From Parerythrobacter aestuarii (GTDB lineage Bacteria > Pseudomonadota > Alphaproteobacteria > Sphingomonadales > Sphingomonadaceae), in contig NZ_JARBWD010000001.1 in NCBI RefSeq assembly GCF_030140925.1, positions 1,922,001-1,986,000 of the forward strand: DNA of 64,000 nucleotides. Reading direction: 5' to 3'. Below, one piece after another: positions 16,262 to 25,874 of this stretch. The notes beneath the pieces are model-generated. The model did no database searches. It had not been told where the DNA came from and saw only the letters and a program-made list of their open reading frames with translations. Every line of letters begins with the position of its first letter. Position 1 is the stretch's first letter. A program made the position numbers and the translations under genes.

Positions 16262-18202
16262 ATGATCAATACGTTCCGCAAGTTCTTCCAGTCGAAGATC
16301 GGTATCGGTGTGACCCTTGCCTTCCTCGCGCTGATCGCCGTCGCCTTTGCCAGTGCCGACGTATCGGGATCGGGTACGTTCGGCGGGGTGTCGGGTGGAG
16401 ACAGGGTGGCAGTTGTCGGCAATGAAAAGGTCGGCACCGCAGATCTGCGCCGGGCAGCCGAAACTGCGGTTGACCAGCTAAGGCAGAACGATCCGACGCT
16501 TTCCATGCCGGCCTTCATCGGACAGGGCGGGCTCGACCGCGTGGTCGATACTTTGCTTGATCGAGTGGCAATCGCCGAGTTCGGCCGGAAATACGGCATC
16601 CGCGCCGGCGACAACCTTATCAACAGCGAAATTCGCCGGATTCCCGCTTTTCGTGGAGCCGACGGCAATTTCGATGAAGAAGCCTATCGCGGCGCCATCT
16701 CTCGCCAGGGGCTGACCGATGCGCTGGTGCGCGATGATCTGGGAGACAGCCTCATCGCCCAGCAAGTCGTTCAACCGAGCGGCTACGGAGCGGTCATCCC
16801 GAACAAGCTCGCGAGCCGCTATGCTGCGTTGTTCAAGGAACGCCGCAAGGGCGCCATCGGCCTGCTGGAAAGCTCGGCCTATGCCCCGACCAAGGATCCG
16901 AGCGAAGACCAGCTCGCGAAATACTACGGTGCCAACCGGGACGATTATATTCGCCCTGAACGCCGCATAATCCGCTACGCAACCTTCGGAGCCGACGCTG
17001 TAGGAGACATCGCTGCACCAACGCAGGCGGAGATCGCCGCTCGCTACGAAGAGGATTCGGCGCTTTATGCGGCCAGCGAAGAACGCACGCTCAAGCAATT
17101 GATCCTGCCGACCCGTGCCGCAGCCGAATCGATCCGCGAACGCGTCCAGGGTGGTGCGTCACTGGAAGCGGTGGCGCGCGAAGCAGGTCTCGAAGCCGCC
17201 ACGCTCGGCCCGATTTCGCGTTCCGATTTTGGCACGCAGGCTTCGGCAAATGTCGCGACTGGCGCATTTGCCGCAGAGCTCGGGCAGGTCGCCGCCATCA
17301 ACCGTAGCGGGCTCGGTTGGCATGTCGTCAGGGTCGACGGCATCGACCGCAAGCCAGGACGCTCGCTCGAGCAGGCACGTAGTGAGATCATTGCGACGTT
17401 GACCGAGGAAAAGCGCCGCGTCGCGTTCAACGAGCTCGCAGCCGATATCGAGGATCGTTTCGCTGATGGGGAATCGCTGACCGATGTAGCGAAAACAGTA
17501 GGCGTGGAAATCCAGTCGACAAAACCGCTGACAGGAGCCGGAATCGTTTACGGTTCGAACGGCGAACAGGCGCCTGAGATCCTGCGCCGCGCGCTTTCTA
17601 CCGCATTCCAGATGGATGAAGGCGAGCCCCAGCTTGCCGAGGCCATTCCCGGCCAGACGTTCCTGCTGTTCGAAGCTGGCGACATCACCCCGTCTGCCTC
17701 CGCACCGCTGTCGGAGATTCGCGACCAGGTGATTGCCGACTGGCGCCGCGCCGAAGGGGCCAAGCTGGCCAAGACTGCGGCTGACCGGGTCATGAAGCGT
17801 GTCAAAGGCGGCCAGTCGCTCGCGGCGGCAATCCAGGCCGAGAACAAGCGTTTGCCTAGTGTGGATCAGCTCAATCTGACCCGCGAAGACCTTTTGCAGC
17901 GCCAGCAGAGGGTACCCGCTCCGCTCGCGCTGTTGTTCAGCATGGCGCAGGGCACGCAGAAAAAACTCGAAGGGCCCCGCAACATGGGCTGGTTCGTCAT
18001 CGACCTCGACAGCATCGAGGCAGGGGCCATCAGCCCCAGCGACCCGCTGTTTCAGCAGGCCAAGATCCAGTTCTCTCGTGCAGCTGGCGACGAGTATTCG
18101 CAGCAGCTGAGCAAGGCCATTCGGAAAGACGTCTCGGTCGAAAAGAACGACACTGCCATCGAAGCCGTGCGGCGCCAGCTGACCGGCGAAGCCCAGCAGT
18201 AG
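16262..18202 (+). CDS. ppiD: Periplasmic peptidyl-prolyl isomerase/chaperone, PpiD/SurA-like
   Basis: A 646-residue membrane-anchored folding factor. An N-terminal membrane segment (about residues 12-30) is followed by a SurA_N-type helical region, a parvulin (PpiC) domain near residues 245-365 and a long C-terminal helical part, as in PpiD. The call as isomerase is by family; parvulin domains of PpiD are often inactive. The start ATG at 16262 gives the expected short cytoplasmic tail. The stop is followed within about 10 bases by the likely trpE start, so trpE is probably translated by coupling. Confidence 0.88.
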   Translation: MINTFRKFFQSKIGIGVTLAFLALIAVAFASADVSGSGTFGGVSGGDRVAVVGNEKVGTADLRRAAETAVDQLRQNDPTLSMPAFIGQGGLDRVVDTLLDRVAIAEFGRKYGIRAGDNLINSEIRRIPAFRGADGNFDEEAYRGAISRQGLTDALVRDDLGDSLIAQQVVQPSGYGAVIPNKLASRYAALFKERRKGAIGLLESSAYAPTKDPSEDQLAKYYGANRDDYIRPERRIIRYATFGADAVGDIAAPTQAEIAARYEEDSALYAASEERTLKQLILPTRAAAESIRERVQGGASLEAVAREAGLEAATLGPISRSDFGTQASANVATGAFAAELGQVAAINRSGLGWHVVRVDGIDRKPGRSLEQARSEIIATLTEEKRRVAFNELAADIEDRFADGESLTDVAKTVGVEIQSTKPLTGAGIVYGSNGEQAPEILRRALSTAFQMDEGEPQLAEAIPGQTFLLFEAGDITPSASAPLSEIRDQVIADWRRAEGAKLAKTAADRVMKRVKGGQSLAAAIQAENKRLPSVDQLNLTREDLLQRQQRVPAPLALLFSMAQGTQKKLEGPRNMGWFVIDLDSIEAGAISPSDPLFQQAKIQFSRAAGDEYSQQLSKAIRKDVSVEKNDTAIEAVRRQLTGEAQQ

Positions 18203-18211
18203 GGGGCCATC

Positions 18212-19726
18212 CTGTCCACAGCCGGCCTTCGCAACCGCGATGCAGCGCGTGTCCAGCTGGAAACGGGCCAGCCGGCGCTGGTGTGGCGCGAGGTCGTAGC
18301 GGATACAGAGACACCTGTAGGTGCAGCGCTCAAGCTGATTGAGCCTGAGCGCGGCGATTTCCTGCTCGAATCGGTCGAAGGCGGAGAAGTGCGTGGTCGG
18401 TACAGCCTGCTGGGGCTGGACCCTGACCTGGTCTTTCGCGCTCGCGGGGAAGTCGGGGAAATCAACCGCCTGTGGCAGCATGATCGCGCCGCATTCGCGC
18501 CTCTGGAAGGCAAGAGCCTCGACGCCTTGCGGGCGCTGATCGGCGAATGCCGGATCGATGTTCCGCAAGGCTTGCCGCCCGCCCTCGCCTGCCTGGTCGG
18601 CTATTTTGCTTACGAAACCATCGGCCAGGTCGAGGTCCTCCCCCGCGCGCCGCAAAGCGAACTCGACCTGCCGGACATGGTCTTTACCCGGCCCACCTTG
18701 TTGCTGGTGTTCGACTCGCTCAACGACGCGCTGTTCGTCATTGCCCCGCTGTGGCCGGGTAGCGGCGATCCCGATGTCGCCATCGAGCGGGCAGCCGACC
18801 GTATCGATGAAACCCTGCGCAAGCTGTCTTCCGGCCTTCCCGAGAGCGAGACCGTTTCGGAATTGCCTGCGATGGCGCTCGAACCGCAGCTTGCGGAAGG
18901 CGACTATGCCGCCATGGTCCGCCGCGCGAAGGACTACATTACAGCGGGAGACATCTTCCAGGTGGTGCTTGCGCAACGCTTCACCTGCCCGTTCCCGCTG
19001 CCGCCATTGGCGCTCTACAGGGCGCTACGAAGAGTAAACCCCTCACCGTTCCTCTACCTTCTCGACCTGCCCGGCTTTGCCGTGGTCGGCTCAAGCCCGG
19101 AAATTCTCGTGCGCCTGCGCGATGGCGAAGTGACGATCCGCCCGATCGCCGGCACTCGCCCGCGCGGCGCAACGCCCGAGGCCGACCGCGCCGCCGAGGA
19201 AAGCCTGCTGGCCGATCCCAAGGAGCGCGCCGAACACCTCATGCTGCTCGACCTCGGTCGCAACGATGTCGGGCGCGTGGCGGCCAAGGGCACGGTGGAG
19301 GTCACCGACAGCTTCACTGTCGAACGCTACAGCCATGTGATGCACATCGTCAGCAATGTCGTGGGCCGGCTCGATCCGACCAAGGACGCGCTCGACGCGC
19401 TGTTCGCGGGATTCCCGGCTGGCACCGTCAGCGGCGCGCCCAAGATCAGGGCGTGCGAGATTATCGCCGAACTCGAACCCGAAACCCGCGGGCCCTATGC
19501 CGGCGGGGTCGGCTATTTCGCCCCTGACGGCAGTTTCGACAGCTGCATCGTCCTGCGCACTGCGGTGGTTAAGGACGGGACCATGCATGTGCAGGCGGGT
19601 GCCGGGATCGTCGCCGACAGCGATCCTGCCTATGAACAGCGCGAATGCGAGGCCAAGGCCGGGGCGTTGATCGCCGCCGCCCGAGAAGCTGCCCGCGTCG
19701 CCAGCGAAGCCGGATTTGGACAATGA
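18212..19726 (+). CDS. trpE: Anthranilate synthase component I
   Basis: Uses chorismate and ammonia from TrpG to make anthranilate, the first step of tryptophan synthesis. The chorismate-binding domain shows PIAGTRPRGATPEAD, LMLLDLGRNDVGRV and AGFPAGTVSGAPKIRA. The first ATG/GTG in frame is GTG at 18281, but the family-typical N-terminal phrase QPALVW is encoded just upstream of it. The frame stays open back to the ppiD stop. The best start is therefore CTG at 18212, with AGGGGG six bases upstream, giving 504 residues. The stop overlaps the DUF2233 gene start. Confidence 0.93.
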   Translation: MSTAGLRNRDAARVQLETGQPALVWREVVADTETPVGAALKLIEPERGDFLLESVEGGEVRGRYSLLGLDPDLVFRARGEVGEINRLWQHDRAAFAPLEGKSLDALRALIGECRIDVPQGLPPALACLVGYFAYETIGQVEVLPRAPQSELDLPDMVFTRPTLLLVFDSLNDALFVIAPLWPGSGDPDVAIERAADRIDETLRKLSSGLPESETVSELPAMALEPQLAEGDYAAMVRRAKDYITAGDIFQVVLAQRFTCPFPLPPLALYRALRRVNPSPFLYLLDLPGFAVVGSSPEILVRLRDGEVTIRPIAGTRPRGATPEADRAAEESLLADPKERAEHLMLLDLGRNDVGRVAAKGTVEVTDSFTVERYSHVMHIVSNVVGRLDPTKDALDALFAGFPAGTVSGAPKIRACEIIAELEPETRGPYAGGVGYFAPDGSFDSCIVLRTAVVKDGTMHVQAGAGIVADSDPAYEQRECEAKAGALIAAAREAARVASEAGFGQ

Positions 19727-20544
19727 GAACGGTCGCCCTGCCCCTCTTGCTGGTACTCGGCGCCTGCGGACAGCAGGCTGAAGGCGAGCCTGTAACCGTA
19801 ATCGAGTTCGGCGAGAATGGTGCCACAACCACGACGACTACCGGTGGAGAGGATGAGCAAGTCGTAGAGGCCGCTGTTCCCGCTGATGGCGCGTGCGAGA
19901 AAGTCACTTACCAGGATGTCCCGCTGACCCATTGCATCGCCGACCCGGCCAGGCATCGCATCACCACAATGCTTGGCAGCCCCTATCGCAGCTTCGCCAA
20001 GCTCGCCGAGGCGCGCGGCGACAGCTTGCCGGTGTTCGCCATGAACGGCGGCATGTTCGACGGCGAAGGCAAGCCGATCGGCTACTATGTCGAGAAAGGC
20101 GAGCGTACCAAGGAGCTCAACACCGCCGATGGCCCGGGCAACTTCCATTTGAAGCCCAACGGCGTGTTTTACGGCACCGAAGGGGCTTGGAGAGTCCGCT
20201 CGACCGACAGCTTCCTTGCCAATGTCTCAGACCGCCCGCAATTCGGGACCCAGAGCGGCCCGATGCTGCTGATCGAAGGGAAGATGCACCCCGAGATCAC
20301 CGATGATGGCCCTTCGCGCCAGATCCGCAACGGCGTCGGCGTCGACCGCGAAGGGCGCGCGCATTTCGTGATCAGCGATGGCCCCATCAGCTTCGGCAAG
20401 TTCGCGCGCTTCTTCCGCGACGTCGCCGACACCCCCAACGCCCTGTTCCTTGACGGCAATGTTTCGTCCTTGTGGGACCCGGCCTCGGGCCGCATGGACG
20501 CCCGTGCGCCGATCGGGCCGATGATTGTCGTGGAGACCAAGTAG
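19723..20544 (+). CDS. Phosphodiester glycosidase family (DUF2233) lipoprotein
   Basis: A 273-residue putative lipoprotein. The N-terminus has a signal with a lipobox ending LGAC (Cys at about residue 15). A Thr-rich linker leads to a DUF2233/NAGPA-like domain from about residue 85. Characteristic phrases are FAMNGGMFD, KPNGVFYG, SGPMLLIEG, RNGVGVD and NALFLDGNVSSLW. The family includes the enzyme that removes N-acetylglucosamine from phosphodiesters; the bacterial substrate is unknown. The ATG overlaps the trpE stop and the TAG is followed at once by the next gene, an unusual site for such a protein. Confidence 0.82.
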   Translation: MRTVALPLLLVLGACGQQAEGEPVTVIEFGENGATTTTTTGGEDEQVVEAAVPADGACEKVTYQDVPLTHCIADPARHRITTMLGSPYRSFAKLAEARGDSLPVFAMNGGMFDGEGKPIGYYVEKGERTKELNTADGPGNFHLKPNGVFYGTEGAWRVRSTDSFLANVSDRPQFGTQSGPMLLIEGKMHPEITDDGPSRQIRNGVGVDREGRAHFVISDGPISFGKFARFFRDVADTPNALFLDGNVSSLWDPASGRMDARAPIGPMIVVETK

Positions 20545-21519
20545 ATGGGCAGCAATTTGATCGATTACGAACGCACGCTCTACCCCGAGATCGAACCTTA
20601 CGAGACCGGGATGCTCGACGTTGGCGAAGGGCATCAGCTCTATTACGAACGCGTCGGTACGCCGGGCGCAAAACCGGCGGTGTTCCTCCATGGCGGCCCC
20701 GGCGGCGGGATGGCCCCGTCGCACCGGCGGCAATGGAATCCCGAGAAATATGACGTGCTGCTGTTCGACCAGCGCGGCTGCGGCAAGTCGCTTCCCTTTG
20801 CCGAGATCGAGCACAACGACACCTGGCGCATCGTCGAGGATATCGAGCGGCTGCGCGAAATGTGCGGGCATCCAGCCTGGCAGGTGTTCGGCGGCAGCTG
20901 GGGCGCGACGCTCGCCCTCGCCTATGCCCAGAAATACCCCGAGCGGACGACAGAGATTATCCTGCGTGGCGTGTTTCTCGGCCGCGAGAAGGAGAAGAAC
21001 TGGCTGTACAGCTACGGTGCTAGCGAAATCATGGCCGAGCAATGGGCCAGCTTCAGCGGTCACATCCCCGAAGATGAGCACGGCAATCTTGTAAAAGCCT
21101 ATCACGATCGCCTGACCAGCGACGACGAAGCCACGCGTCTCGCGGCGGCCAAGGAATGGTCGCTGTGGGAGGGTTCGGTTGCGACACTGCTGCCCAACGA
21201 AGACCTGATGGCCGACTTCGCCGAACCGGCCAAGGCAGTGCCCTTCGCCCGCATCTGCGCGCGCTTCTTCCTCAACGATTTCTACCTCGAGGAAGGACAG
21301 CTGCTCCGCGACGCGCACAAGCTCAAGGACATCCCAGGCATCATCGTCCAGGGTCGCCATGACATCTGCTGCCCGCCGACTTCGGCCTGGGAGCTCAAGC
21401 AAGCCTGGCCCGAAGTCGAGCTGCGCATCGTCCATGACGCCGGCCACGCTGCCAGCGAACCGGGCATCGTCGACGGGCTGGTGCGGGCGACGGACGAGTT
21501 TGCAGGCAGAATCCCATGA
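20545..21519 (+). CDS. pip: Proline iminopeptidase
   Basis: A 324-residue alpha/beta hydrolase that releases N-terminal proline from peptides. The oxyanion segment HGGPGGG, the FDQRGCGKS phrase and the nucleophile elbow [12 protein letters not shown] are typical of S33 prolyl aminopeptidases. The Asp and His of the triad are placed near GRHDICCPP and HDAGHAA. The ATG follows the DUF2233 stop directly, and the stop overlaps trpG by ATGA, so the gene is inside the trp operon. Confidence 0.92.
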   Translation: MGSNLIDYERTLYPEIEPYETGMLDVGEGHQLYYERVGTPGAKPAVFLHGGPGGGMAPSHRRQWNPEKYDVLLFDQRGCGKSLPFAEIEHNDTWRIVEDIERLREMCGHPAWQVFGGSWGATLALAYAQKYPERTTEIILRGVFLGREKEKNWLYSYGASEIMAEQWASFSGHIPEDEHGNLVKAYHDRLTSDDEATRLAAAKEWSLWEGSVATLLPNEDLMADFAEPAKAVPFARICARFFLNDFYLEEGQLLRDAHKLKDIPGIIVQGRHDICCPPTSAWELKQAWPEVELRIVHDAGHAASEPGIVDGLVRATDEFAGRIP

Positions 21520-22100
21520 TCCTCGTCATCGACAATTACGACAGCTTCACCTTCAACCTCGTCCATTACCTGATGGAGCTGGGGACGGAGGTCCGCGTCG
21601 AACGCAATGATGCCATCTCCGCCGGACAGGCTGTCTCCAGTGGCGCGAAGGGCATTCTTATCTCGCCCGGGCCGTGCACGCCCAATGAGGCGGGGATCAG
21701 CCTCGACTTGGTCGGGGCCTGCGCCGACAAGGCGTTGCCGCTGCTCGGCGTGTGCCTGGGGCACCAGTCAATCGGGCAGTATTTCGGAGGGCGCGTGGTC
21801 CAGGGCGGGCTAATGCATGGCAAGACTTCGCCGGTGACACATGACGGAACGGGGGTCTTCGCCGGGCTGCCCACGCCCTTCACCGCCACCCGCTATCACT
21901 CGCTGGTGGTGGAGGACATTCCCGCCAGCCTCGTGGTGAACGCCACCAGTGACGATGCCCATGTGCAAGGCTTTCGCCATGCCGAGCTGCCGATTCACGG
22001 GGTGCAGTTCCACCCGGAAAGCATTGCCACCGAGCACGGGCATGACCTGCTGGCCAATTTCCTGCGCCTATGCGGTATAGAAGCAAAGGTGCTCGCATGA
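21516..22100 (+). CDS. trpG: Anthranilate synthase component II (glutamine amidotransferase)
   Basis: Supplies ammonia from glutamine to TrpE and may also serve aminodeoxychorismate synthase (PabA role). The 194-residue class I amidotransferase starts [19 protein letters not shown]. It has the nucleophile in [10 protein letters not shown] and the His/Glu pair in GVQFHPESI. It overlaps pip upstream and trpD downstream, each by ATGA. Confidence 0.95.
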   Translation: MILVIDNYDSFTFNLVHYLMELGTEVRVERNDAISAGQAVSSGAKGILISPGPCTPNEAGISLDLVGACADKALPLLGVCLGHQSIGQYFGGRVVQGGLMHGKTSPVTHDGTGVFAGLPTPFTATRYHSLVVEDIPASLVVNATSDDAHVQGFRHAELPIHGVQFHPESIATEHGHDLLANFLRLCGIEAKVLA

Positions 22101-23089
22101 AGACTCTCCCCCTCGCCGTCCCGCACATGAGCGAAGCCGAGGCCGAGGAAGTGTTCGGCTGGATCCTCGACGGCGAGGCGAGCGACGAGGAAATCGCCCG
22201 CTTCCTGCTGGCGATGACCGAGCGCAGCGAGACGGCCGAGGAAATCGCCGGCGCGGCACGCGCGCTCCGCGCCCGGCTGATCCCGATTGACGCGCCTGCC
22301 AATGCCGTCGATTGCTGCGGCACCGGGGGCGACGGGCATCACACGCTCAATGTCTCGACCGCCGTCAGCCTTGTCGTCGCCGCTGCCGGAGTGCCAGTGG
22401 CCAAGCACGGCAACCGCGCCGCCTCGTCCAAGTCCGGCGCAGCCGATACGCTCGAAGCGCTCGGCCTCGACATGGAGGCCGCCGGGCGCACGGCGGAAAA
22501 GACACTGGCCGAGATCGGAATCTGTTTCCTCTTCGCCAAGAACCACCACCCGGCAATGGGCCGGATCCAGCCGATCCGCCAGAAACTGGGCAAGCGCACC
22601 ATCTTCAACCTGATGGGTCCGCTGTCCAATCCGGCGGGCGTCAAGCGTCAGCTGATCGGGATTGCCCGCCCCGGCTATGTGCCGATCTACGCCGACGCCA
22701 AGGCGCGGCTGGGGACGGAGCGGACCTTTATCGTCTCCGGCGATGAAGGGCTAGACGAGCTGAGCCTAGCTGGTGGAAACGAGCTGGCTAACGTCCATGG
22801 CAATGAATTCGAGATGCGGCGGGTCGATTGCACCATGGCCGGGCTCGAGCATTCGCCGGTCGAAGCCATCCGCGGCGGCGATGCGGCGCACAATGCCAAG
22901 GCCCTGACCGCGCTGCTCGATGGCACGCCCGGCCCCTATCGCGATGCAGTGATCTTCAACGCTGCCGCCACGCTGATGGTGGCGAGCGATGTCGACGACT
23001 GGGAAGCAGGCGCCGCCACCGCCGCCGAAGCGCTCGACAGCGGCAAGGCCAAGGCCCTGCTGGCGCGCTGGATCGAGATGGCGCGATGA
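22097..23089 (+). CDS. trpD: Anthranilate phosphoribosyltransferase
   Basis: Joins anthranilate to phosphoribosyl pyrophosphate. The 330-residue protein has the glycine-rich [32 protein letters not shown] and [11 protein letters not shown] motifs of the family. The ATG at 22097 overlaps the trpG stop, and the TGA overlaps the trpC start, so trpG, trpD and trpC are tightly coupled. Confidence 0.96.
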   Translation: MKTLPLAVPHMSEAEAEEVFGWILDGEASDEEIARFLLAMTERSETAEEIAGAARALRARLIPIDAPANAVDCCGTGGDGHHTLNVSTAVSLVVAAAGVPVAKHGNRAASSKSGAADTLEALGLDMEAAGRTAEKTLAEIGICFLFAKNHHPAMGRIQPIRQKLGKRTIFNLMGPLSNPAGVKRQLIGIARPGYVPIYADAKARLGTERTFIVSGDEGLDELSLAGGNELANVHGNEFEMRRVDCTMAGLEHSPVEAIRGGDAAHNAKALTALLDGTPGPYRDAVIFNAAATLMVASDVDDWEAGAATAAEALDSGKAKALLARWIEMAR

Positions 23090-23871
23090 ACAAGCTCGAA
23101 GAAATCTGCGCCGGCAAATACGACGAAGTCGCCACCCGCAAGGCCGCAACCTCGCCTGCCGAGCTGGCAGAGCGCATCGCCGCGCAATCCGCTCCGCGCG
23201 GCTTCGAAGCGGCCCTGCGCGCCAAGGCCGAGACCGGCTTTGCCCTGATCGCCGAGGTCAAGAAGGCCTCACCTTCCAAGGGCCTGATCCGCGCCGAATT
23301 CCACCCGGCCGCTCATGCTCAGGCCTATGAAGCAGGCGGTGCAGCGTGCCTCTCCGTCCTCACCGACGAACCCCATTTCCAGGGCCACGCCGATTACCTG
23401 CGCGAAGCCCGCGCGGCTTGCACCCTGCCGGCCCTGCGCAAGGATTTCATGGTCGATCCGTGGCAATGCGCCGAAGCCCGCGCGATGGGGGCCGATGCGA
23501 TCCTCATTATCGTCGCTGCCCTGTCCGATGCGCAGATGCAGGAGATCGAAGCCGCCGCCCGCGAGGACGGCATGGATGTGCTGGTCGAGGTGCATGACGA
23601 AACCGAGATGGAGCGCGCGCACGCGCTGCAATCGCGGCTGGTCGGCGTGAACAACCGCGATCTCAAGACCTTCACCACCGATCTTGCCACCACCGAACGG
23701 CTCGCCCCGCTTGCACCCGCAGGCGCGCTGCTGGTCGGGGAGAGCGGGATCAACACCCACGCCGACTGTGTGCGCCTGTCCCGGGCCGGTGTACGCACCT
23801 TCCTCGTCGGCGAGAGCCTGATGCGGCAGGACGATGTCGAAGCCGCCACGAGGGCGCTCATAGCACCCTGA
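23086..23871 (+). CDS. trpC: Indole-3-glycerol phosphate synthase
   Basis: Closes the indole ring from carboxyphenylaminodeoxyribulose phosphate. The 261-residue TIM barrel shows [26 protein letters not shown] and [11 protein letters not shown], which hold the catalytic lysines and glutamates. The ATG at 23086 overlaps the trpD stop. It is the last trp gene here; trpF, trpB and trpA are elsewhere. A palindromic repeat follows directly. Confidence 0.96.
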   Translation: MNKLEEICAGKYDEVATRKAATSPAELAERIAAQSAPRGFEAALRAKAETGFALIAEVKKASPSKGLIRAEFHPAAHAQAYEAGGAACLSVLTDEPHFQGHADYLREARAACTLPALRKDFMVDPWQCAEARAMGADAILIIVAALSDAQMQEIEAAAREDGMDVLVEVHDETEMERAHALQSRLVGVNNRDLKTFTTDLATTERLAPLAPAGALLVGESGINTHADCVRLSRAGVRTFLVGESLMRQDDVEAATRALIAP

Positions 23872-23872
23872 T

Positions 23873-23956
23873 CCGTTCGCCCTGAGCTTGTCGAAGGGCA
23901 GCCACCACGTTTCTACAAGCGTCTTAACCGGGCTTCGACAAGCTCAGCCCGAACGG
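23873..23956. repeat. Inverted repeat of the CCCTGAGCTTGTCGAAGG type
   Basis: The left arm 23873-23899 (CCGTTCGCCCTGAGCTTGTCG...) and right arm 23933-23956 (CTTCGACAAGCTCAGCCCG...) are near-perfect inverted copies separated by about 33 bases. This sequence is a familiar dispersed repeat in sphingomonad and Erythrobacter genomes. It begins two bases after the trpC stop and could act as a transcript-end hairpin. Confidence 0.75.
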
Positions 23957-24016
23957 GGATGGGAGCAGTTGGTCAGACCTCTGTCCTACTCCCTTCGACT
24001 CTGGCATGGAGGCCGC

Positions 24017-24136
24017 ATGACAACCTGCAACAACCTTCCAATTCTGCGGTATCAACCACCGATTGAGGCCGCCGATTTTTTCGCGCTTGGACTGTGTAAC
24101 ATGCGGTCCATGTGTGCCGGGGTGACGACGAAATGA
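24017..24136 (+). CDS. Possible 39-residue leader peptide upstream of moaC
   Basis: A short frame with a good ribosome-binding site (GGAGG four bases before the ATG). Its TGA overlaps the moaC ATG in the arrangement ATGA. The peptide begins [12 protein letters not shown], has three cysteines (C4, C27, C33) and matches no family I recognise. Base use is more AT-rich than neighbouring genes. It could be a leader that couples translation into moaC, or chance. Confidence 0.3.
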   Translation: MTTCNNLPILRYQPPIEAADFFALGLCNMRSMCAGVTTK

Positions 24137-24603
24137 GTGGGCTGACACACCTCGACGAATCGGGCGCGGCGCACATGGTCGATGTCGGCGGCAAGCCTGC
24201 AACCCAGCGGCTGGCCCGCGCGGGCGGCGTGATCCGCATGAGCGCCGAAGCCCTCGCCGCGATCAAGGCCGGCGATGCGCCCAAGGGCGACGTGCTCGGC
24301 ACGGCGCGGATCGCCGGGATCATGGCGGCGAAGAAAACTGCCGAGCTCATTCCCCTGTGCCACCCGCTCGGGCTCGACGCGATCGACGTGACTTTCGACT
24401 ATGCCGATGGCGGGATCTCGGTCAGCGCGGCCGCTTCGCTCACCGGCAAGACCGGGGTGGAAATGGAAGCAATGACAGCGGCTTCCGTCGCATTGCTCAC
24501 GATTTACGACATGGCCAAGGCGCTCGACAAGGGCATGGTCATCGGCGAGGTCCGCTTGCTGGAAAAACGCGGCGGCAAGTCGGGCCACTGGACCGCCGAA
24601 TGA
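24133..24603 (+). CDS. moaC: Cyclic pyranopterin monophosphate synthase
   Basis: Second step of molybdenum cofactor synthesis, making cyclic pyranopterin monophosphate. The 156-residue protein has [35 protein letters not shown] and the C-terminal EKRGGKSG, all family signatures. The ATG at 24133 matches the normal N-terminus. The stop overlaps moeA (ATGA). Confidence 0.96.
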   Translation: MSGLTHLDESGAAHMVDVGGKPATQRLARAGGVIRMSAEALAAIKAGDAPKGDVLGTARIAGIMAAKKTAELIPLCHPLGLDAIDVTFDYADGGISVSAAASLTGKTGVEMEAMTAASVALLTIYDMAKALDKGMVIGEVRLLEKRGGKSGHWTAE

Positions 24604-25781
24604 GCAGCCCACAGCTGAGCCTGGAAGACGCGCAGGCGCGGATGCTGGCACTGGTCGAGCCGCTGGCGGCGGAGACGGTAACGCCGGAAGCGGCCGTGGG
24701 GCGCTACGTAGCCACACCGCTGGTCGCCCAGCGCACCCAGCCCCCGGCCGACCTTTCGGCGATGGATGGCTATGCCGTGGCTGGCCAAGGCCCGTGGCAG
24801 CGGGTCGGCGAAAGCCGCTGCGGCGCGCCATTCGAAGGCAGCATTGCGCCGGGCGAATGTGTCCGCATCTCGACCGGGGCGATCATGCCCGATGGTGGCG
24901 AGCGCGTCCTGCTGCAGGAAGATGCCGAGGTCAGCGGCGAAACAGTCACAGCGCTGGAGGACCCGCCCACCGGCAAGCACATCCGGCGCAAGGCCTTCGA
25001 GTTCTCGCCCGGCGATGTCCTGCTTGAGGCGGGAACCCGCATCGGACCGGCTGCGCTGGCGCTGGTCCGCTCATCCGGCAACGCACAGGTCGCGGTTCAT
25101 GCCCGCCCCACCCTCGCGATCTTCGACAGCGGGGACGAGCTGGCCAGCGATCCGACCGAGTGCGCCCGGCATCAGATCCCGGCCAGCAATGGCGCGATGC
25201 TGGCGGCGCTCGCATCGAGCCTGCCCTGCACTATCCGCACCGGCGCGCCATTGCCCGACCAGCTCGATGCCATCGTCGCCGCGCTGGAGGCCAATGCCGA
25301 TGCCGATATGATCGTGCTGACCGGCGGCGCCTCGGTCGGCGACCATGACCTCGCCAGGCCTGCGCTTGAAGCTGTCGGCGCCGAGCTCAACTTCTGGAAA
25401 GTGGCGATGAAGCCGGGCAAGCCACTGATGGTAGCGCGGCGCGGCAAACAACTGGTGCTGGGGCTGCCGGGCAACCCGGTCTCGGCCTTCGTCACCGGCT
25501 TCCTGTTCATGCTGCCTGCGCTGCGCAAGCTCTCCGGTGCGCACAGCTGCCTGCCGACCGCACTGCCCCTGCCGCTGGCTGCGGATTGCCCGCCCGGTGG
25601 TGTGCGGCGCGAATTCCTGCGTGCCGAATGGACGCCGCAGGGGCTGGTTCCGCTGGTCGAACAGGACAGCAGCGCGCTCCTTTCGCTGTCCAAAGCGCAC
25701 GCGCTGATCGACCGTCCCGCGCATGGAGATGGGACGAAAGCGGGAACATCTGTTCCGGCGTTCCTGGTGGAAAACCCCTGA
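24600..25781 (+). CDS. moeA: Molybdopterin molybdenumtransferase
   Basis: Inserts molybdenum into adenylylated molybdopterin. The 393-residue protein has the [11 protein letters not shown] segment, a MogA-like domain with [11 protein letters not shown] and the [12 protein letters not shown] and [13 protein letters not shown] phrases. The start overlaps the moaC stop. The MoeA C-terminal domain is present. lexA follows 93 bp later from its own promoter. Confidence 0.95.
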   Translation: MSSPQLSLEDAQARMLALVEPLAAETVTPEAAVGRYVATPLVAQRTQPPADLSAMDGYAVAGQGPWQRVGESRCGAPFEGSIAPGECVRISTGAIMPDGGERVLLQEDAEVSGETVTALEDPPTGKHIRRKAFEFSPGDVLLEAGTRIGPAALALVRSSGNAQVAVHARPTLAIFDSGDELASDPTECARHQIPASNGAMLAALASSLPCTIRTGAPLPDQLDAIVAALEANADADMIVLTGGASVGDHDLARPALEAVGAELNFWKVAMKPGKPLMVARRGKQLVLGLPGNPVSAFVTGFLFMLPALRKLSGAHSCLPTALPLPLAADCPPGGVRREFLRAEWTPQGLVPLVEQDSSALLSLSKAHALIDRPAHGDGTKAGTSVPAFLVENP

Positions 25782-25786
25782 AATGC

Positions 25787-25829
25787 TTGACTTGGCAAAA
25801 TTGGTTGCCTAATTGTTCCGCATTCGTTC
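25787..25829 (+). promoter_or_regulatory. lexA promoter with an SOS box
   Basis: TTGACT (25787-25792) and TAATTG (25810-25815) spaced by 17 bases form a plausible sigma-70 promoter. GTTC-CGCATTC-GTTC at 25815-25829 is an exact match to the alphaproteobacterial SOS box GTTC-N7-GTTC and overlaps the end of the -10 box. This implies LexA represses its own gene. Confidence 0.85.
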
Positions 25830-25874
25830 GCATCCGCGGGCGGAGTTGGAACAGGCTATAGGGAGCCACCCGAC

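Noticed and set aside
17159..18976. 605-codon minus-strand frame across ppiD and trpE
   Set aside because: Antisense shadow of two clear genes; no start signal or recognisable domain.
25743..25756. GGAACATCTGTTCC palindrome near the moeA 3' end
   Set aside because: It resembles a Gram-positive LexA site, but it lies inside the moeA coding region, and the alphaproteobacterial-type box at 25815 explains lexA control.
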